From assembly GCA_013397455.1 (NCBI GenBank), contig VYZB01000195.1:132341-196340 (forward strand): DNA of 64,000 nucleotides, given 5' to 3'. This stretch comes from Crotophaga sulcirostris (Eukaryota > Chordata > Aves > Cuculiformes > Crotophagidae). The notes beneath the pieces were generated by a model. The model did no database searches. It worked only from the letters and a program-made list of their open reading frames with translations, and was not told the origin of the DNA. The translations under genes were made by a program, and so were the position numbers. Positions 60,101 through 64,000 of the stretch are shown here, piece after piece; the stretch's first letter is position 1, and each line of letters starts with the position of its first letter.

Positions 60101-60642
60101 AGATTAGGCATTGGTTTTGCAAAGCAGAAAGCCAAAAATCTGTTTGGTTCAAGGTTCCACGTTATCTGTGACAAACTTGAAGTACCAACCACTGCTTATG
60201 TTTCTTAGCCCCGAACCAGAGACCACAAATAAATCTCCCGTTATGTTATTTTTCATCTCTCTGCTCTCCACACTGTTTCTTTAAACAGCACTCTGATGCT
60301 AACCATCTGCTCCAAATTGCTACATTACTCTGGAGCTGGGTAAGGCCAAGTCTCGTGCATTTTACCCCCAGCAGCAATCTCAGCATCCAGACTCAGGCCA
60401 ATTCCCCCCTCTGCAATGCAAAGTCTCAGCTGCTCTTGGGTCTCATCCCTGCAGGGAGGAAGATGGGAAGAGCTATTTTGTCTCGTATTTTCCCCAGGCT
60501 CAAGGCCTTGCAGCACCTCCAGTCCTGGGGCTGCCACTGGGACAGGAAAACAATGTCAGGATTATGGGATCACCAGAAGGAATTAAAGAAAAGGTGGGAG
60601 AATTGGTTTGGATACTATAAAAATGCTCCATTCTGGCATAAC
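57156..60642. other. No gene seen; unique AT-rich sequence
   Basis: Nothing but unique DNA. CTTGTCCATACAGCTGTG near 57916 shares twelve bases (CTTGTCCATACA) with 50928-50939. The 107-codon minus frame at 58328-58651 shows no known domain. Confidence 0.55.
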
Positions 60643-60733
60643 TCTGCTCCCATTAAACTCAAGGAATGAAATCCCTACCAACTTCAGTGGGAGCAGAGCG
60701 TGGCTAGTGCTGAGAGCTTTTGAAAGTCCCACT
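60643..60733 (+). repeat. Ancient amniote repeat copy with internal inverted repeat
   Basis: TCTGCTCCCA (60643-60652) and TGGGAGCAGA (60688-60697) are a perfect 10-bp inverted pair that flanks an ACTTCAGTGGGAG block. Further on, GTGCTGAGAGCTTTTGAAAG leads to TCCCACTG. These match, from memory, the body of the same old repeat class (CATTGACTTCAGTGGGAG, then GTGCTCAGCACTTTTGAAAATC). The exact family is not assigned. Confidence 0.55.
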
Positions 60734-63700
60734 GTATAGCTGCACTCACTTTACATATCCAATTTAATGACATGATGAAGAAAATGCCAATGGAGCTCCA
60801 AACAGTTCTGTGCTCATTTTCCAAAGCAGTTTGACTCATACGTAATCATAACCAGACTTCCAATTACACTGGATTTTAATTGTTCTCCTTTAAAGTTAAT
60901 TACTAGTACTCTGAAAAAAATTACAATGAGTAGCTGGTGATGAGTAGGTATAGGCATCCTAGCATCTCTCAATTTGTTCTGTCATTTGAGTTACAAGGAA
61001 TGTAATCGGATATGTGACACCCAGACAGAGAGTGGTTTCCAGGATCAGAGTGTGCTCTGTTTCAGTGAATGTGTTAATTTGGGTTCCATCTTCTCATTTG
61101 TTCTGCTTGGATCTATCATTTCATAAAGCCAAAGCACTAGAATATTAAGTGTGTGTGCTTGATTTATGTGCAAGGCTGCATTTGCATACACATAAATATT
61201 TTTAAAGTTTTGGTCCAAATTTCTGCAAGCCATGGTATGGAGTAATACGAGCTGTAATTTCACACTGCGTGGCAACAACTGATGGGAATAAAGCAATCCT
61301 GCAATTTGGCTGTATTCACATACCAGTAGCTATTTTCCATTTGGAAATTTTGAATATTACCAATTGAAATATATCTATAATCAAGCTGTACAGTGAGGCA
61401 TTACATGGGCTGAAGGGCATAAAGCAGTAAGCTGAATCTCATGCTCAATGTATCTAGACTTTCAAGAACATGACACTAAGAGGTCAGCAAGTGAGACTTA
61501 TTCTTCTTTTTGTTTGAAAATAAACAGCCAGCGACTTTATCTCCTCACTAACAGGATAACAGTTAGGACTGAATTTTCAGAAGTGCTCCCTGAAAGGTTA
61601 GATTTGCAATTGTTCACATCACAGGGCTGGTTTTTTGCATGATTGTATTTATACTCGCCTAGTTAAAACACCAGTGCCAGGACTCTGCAGCAATTTATCT
61701 CTTAATCACAGGTTATACAGGGGTAAGGAGGGTGTCGTTCTGGCAGACTGGATATTTAAACTTTCAGGGCTCTAGAAGTTAAAGATTTTTTTTCCCAAAG
61801 GGGTTAGCAGAGCTACTAAGATGCAGAGATGATTGTACTTTTGTAGCACTTTTTTTTTTTTACAATTTGTGTAGGATCCTTTGAGACGTAGAGTAATACA
61901 ATAATGTAAATACAGTCATATAATTATTTAAGTTTTATTATAGTAACTATTTGTATTAGACAAGTATTGTTTTAATAATACTGTTTTTCTCCAAAATACT
62001 CCCCAAACTCTACATTATAACTACTTTTATTTTAAAAAAGGTTTCCAATGGGAAATGATGGTCCTTAGAAATGTATAGTTTTACTTGTAAAATATCTGTT
62101 CTGATGATGCTTCCACCCATCATGGTGAAATTTAGGAAAATTTCAGAAGCAAGAGGTTGGGATACCAGGTTACAACTCTGACAAATAGATCTCAGCCAGT
62201 ACAGCTAAGGGGTGGAGGTCTCGGTTCAACCTCTGTGCTGCAGTCTTCAGCTGAGGAACTGGGACTTGGCACTTTGTTAAAAAACTTGTCCCCTGAGCTA
62301 TCAGATAATCTGGATCTCCACTACTCTGGTTGGAAATATTTGACTTTATTTTTGTTCTTTGCTAGAATTAAAAGCTCTGTTTGGGTTAGTTTGATTTCTG
62401 GTTGACTGGTTGGCTTCAGAGATGCTGGTTTGTACTTTCTACGAAGTTTATCTGCCCCATCACTGCTGTGGCTTTGCGTGTTACAGTGGAGAGGTTTGTG
62501 GGGTTTGAAGATCTTTGCCTTTCCTAGAAGTGGTCAATGGCTGGATTTGACTTCTAGTGTCTAAGTTTTTATGCAGTGGAAAGATCATCTTAAACCAGAG
62601 CATCGTGTGCCCTGCCCTCTGAGGGTTAATGATTTGAATCTCCTGCAGAGGGATATGGTTGTCCTGCTGGTTCTTGGCCTGGCTCATCAGTGAATCTGGA
62701 ATTGTAAAAGGTCCGTGCCTTGCTCAGAGCTGCCAAGACCTTATCAGATCTGGATTCAAATCCAGAAGCAGATGGTTTAGAGAACTACCCTCTCAGTCTG
62801 AAGACATTGCTTTCCCACCATCTCATTTCTTCTTCGTAAATGTGTAGAAAAGTTTTGCCTCCTTTTAGCTTGCCAGAATAATCTGATCCAGACATTTCTG
62901 ACTTAAATTATAGCTTTTTCCAACTAACAGACTTCCAGAACTGGCTTTCCTTTTAATCCCTTTTTTTTTATTTATTTATTTTTATGTATTTTGTCTTAAC
63001 AAATTATTTTGTTTCATGTCATCTTAAACAATGTGGTATAGAATTAAAAGAAAAGCCACTTTGTAACTTATCAAAATGTTATTTAAAAAATCCCCAAAAT
63101 GTTTGTGATTTTTTTTTTTTTGCTCACAAGTAATCCCAAGCGACAGCACACTGTGAGGTTTTCTGTGAATGCATTTACAATAGGAGCCAGCCACACATTT
63201 CACTGAATCAACAGGCTTGTCTTGAGATATTTATGACATGAATGTTGAGACTTCTGTTTAGTCAGCCATCCCCAGGGAAGACAGCATTTTTGATAGCGCC
63301 TAAAGAAATTAGGCAGATGTTGTCAAAAGGGTCTTTAAAACACCTGAAAAATCAGTGAAAACACAACTTTGAAGGCTAGGTCATTTAGGGTCTTGCAAAT
63401 ACTGTGCTGAGTAGCTAATTCCCATGGCAAAAATAATGGAAACGCAACACTTCCAACAGCTGGAGCCAGCGGCAGCACAGCTATCTTCAGCATCACCAGC
63501 AGACACAGAACAGCAACAATCCCGTTTGTTGCAGAAACTGAGAAACTACCATCAGCTCTGGATATATCACCTATAAAAAACCTCATTGTCTGTCTGCACA
63601 GCTTAAAGGCTGACTTTTTGTCACTCTCAGGGCGTATGCTGCCCTTTGGCTCACCCAGGGAAGGCTGGTTGCCTCTGAGCTGGGACTCTGGCTCACTTCT

Positions 63701-64000
63701 TGTGGGGCACTATGTGCCAGTTAACAAGCTTCTCGTTAGTCCATGTGATGTTTGCAGTCTGAATTAACTCCAGAAGAGATGGTTTTTCCTGTATTTGGGG
63801 CTCCATCTGCAAGATCTCTAAGAAGCATTAGCAGCAGACACCGTACCCTGGGGGTGAAAGGCAGTGACATATCCTGCAGCAGCTGCATGGGTGTGAGGGC
63901 AAAGCCTGCCTGGGGCAGGGCAGAGGAGATCAATCGGCGAAGCTGTTGCCAACCTTGGTCCCAGCTCCCCAGCCACCTCCTCTCACCACAACTCCTTTGA
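60734..64000. other. No gene seen; unique sequence to window end
   Basis: AGGTCTCGGTTCAACCTCTG near 62216 has a B-box-like centre but no tRNA fold. Beyond 63430 the sequence becomes GC-richer, and frames of 83 and 65 codons (minus) and 82 codons (plus, running off the end at 64000) appear. I recognise none of them. A gene could begin outside the window. Confidence 0.5.
62958..62987 (+). repeat. T-rich (TTTA) microsatellite
   Basis: A run of nine or ten T followed by ATTTATTTATTTATTTTTATG makes a short TTTA-unit microsatellite of about 30 bp. Confidence 0.75.

Noticed and set aside
62200..62240. tRNA-like GGTTCAACCTC motif
   Set aside because: The flanking arms do not pair and the acceptor stem cannot be drawn. 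At most it is a decayed tRNA-derived SINE.
63335..64000. Start of a gene at the right edge (83-codon hydrophobic minus frame; 82-codon plus frame reaching the end)
   Set aside because: Neither product is recognisable and no splice or promoter signals support them, though truncation by the window edge leaves some doubt.
1..64000. Endogenous retrovirus or LTR pair
   Set aside because: No paired long direct repeats, primer-binding site, polypurine tract next to an LTR, or gag/pol/env-like frame was seen on either strand.
1..64000. CRISPR array, prokaryotic operon or phage
   Set aside because: No regularly spaced repeats, no dense same-strand coding and no ribosome-binding-site pattern. The CR1 and MIR elements show a vertebrate genome.

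Overview
The window looks like euchromatic, non-coding DNA from an amniote genome, most probably a bird. The main evidence is three 3' ends of CR1-type LINEs that carry the family's ATTCTRTGA-type tail and have no poly(A). One of them (about 25985-26325) keeps the C-terminal coding part of CR1 ORF2. The other repeats are old and sparse: one clear MIR SINE (about 6015-6200), weaker MIR-like or tRNA-derived pieces, and several copies of ancient amniote repeats. Base composition is AT-rich with a few short GC-rich islands, and microsatellites are short. A turtle or crocodilian source is less likely but cannot be excluded by eye.

I find no protein-coding exon, processed pseudogene, tRNA, rRNA, CRISPR array or endogenous retrovirus that I can support. 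Open frames are mostly under 125 codons, overlap on both strands and resemble no family I know. The two longest (216 codons at 17766-18416 minus; 211 codons at 48330-48965 plus) show no recognisable domain, and the second ends inside a CR1 tail. The window is therefore best read as a gene desert or the interior of a very large intron.

Layout. 1-12 kb: unique sequence with a CpG cluster near 2.2 kb, an ancient repeat at 2.77-3.05 kb, a 26-bp alternating purine-pyrimidine run at 4.47 kb and the MIR at 6.0-6.2 kb. 12.0-13.0 kb: the most unusual block, with a GC-rich segment containing a G-quadruplex motif, a GT-rich simple repeat and a 28-bp tandem repeat. 13-26 kb: a CTCF-like site (15.89 kb), an ancient repeat end (16.45 kb), a GC-rich TATA-containing stretch (18.7 kb) and two CR1 pieces. 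26-44 kb: almost featureless, with a 26-bp near-perfect palindrome (41.12 kb) and a truncated U2 snRNA pseudogene on the minus strand (43.51-43.54 kb). 44-64 kb: a purine tract and poly(A), a CR1 tail, four to five ancient repeat copies, and several long unique AT-rich stretches with homeobox- and octamer-like sites that could be conserved non-coding elements.

No genes act together here. Any function is likely to be regulatory (enhancer or chromatin-boundary sites) and would need comparison with other amniote genomes. I see no sign of a previously undescribed multi-gene system.
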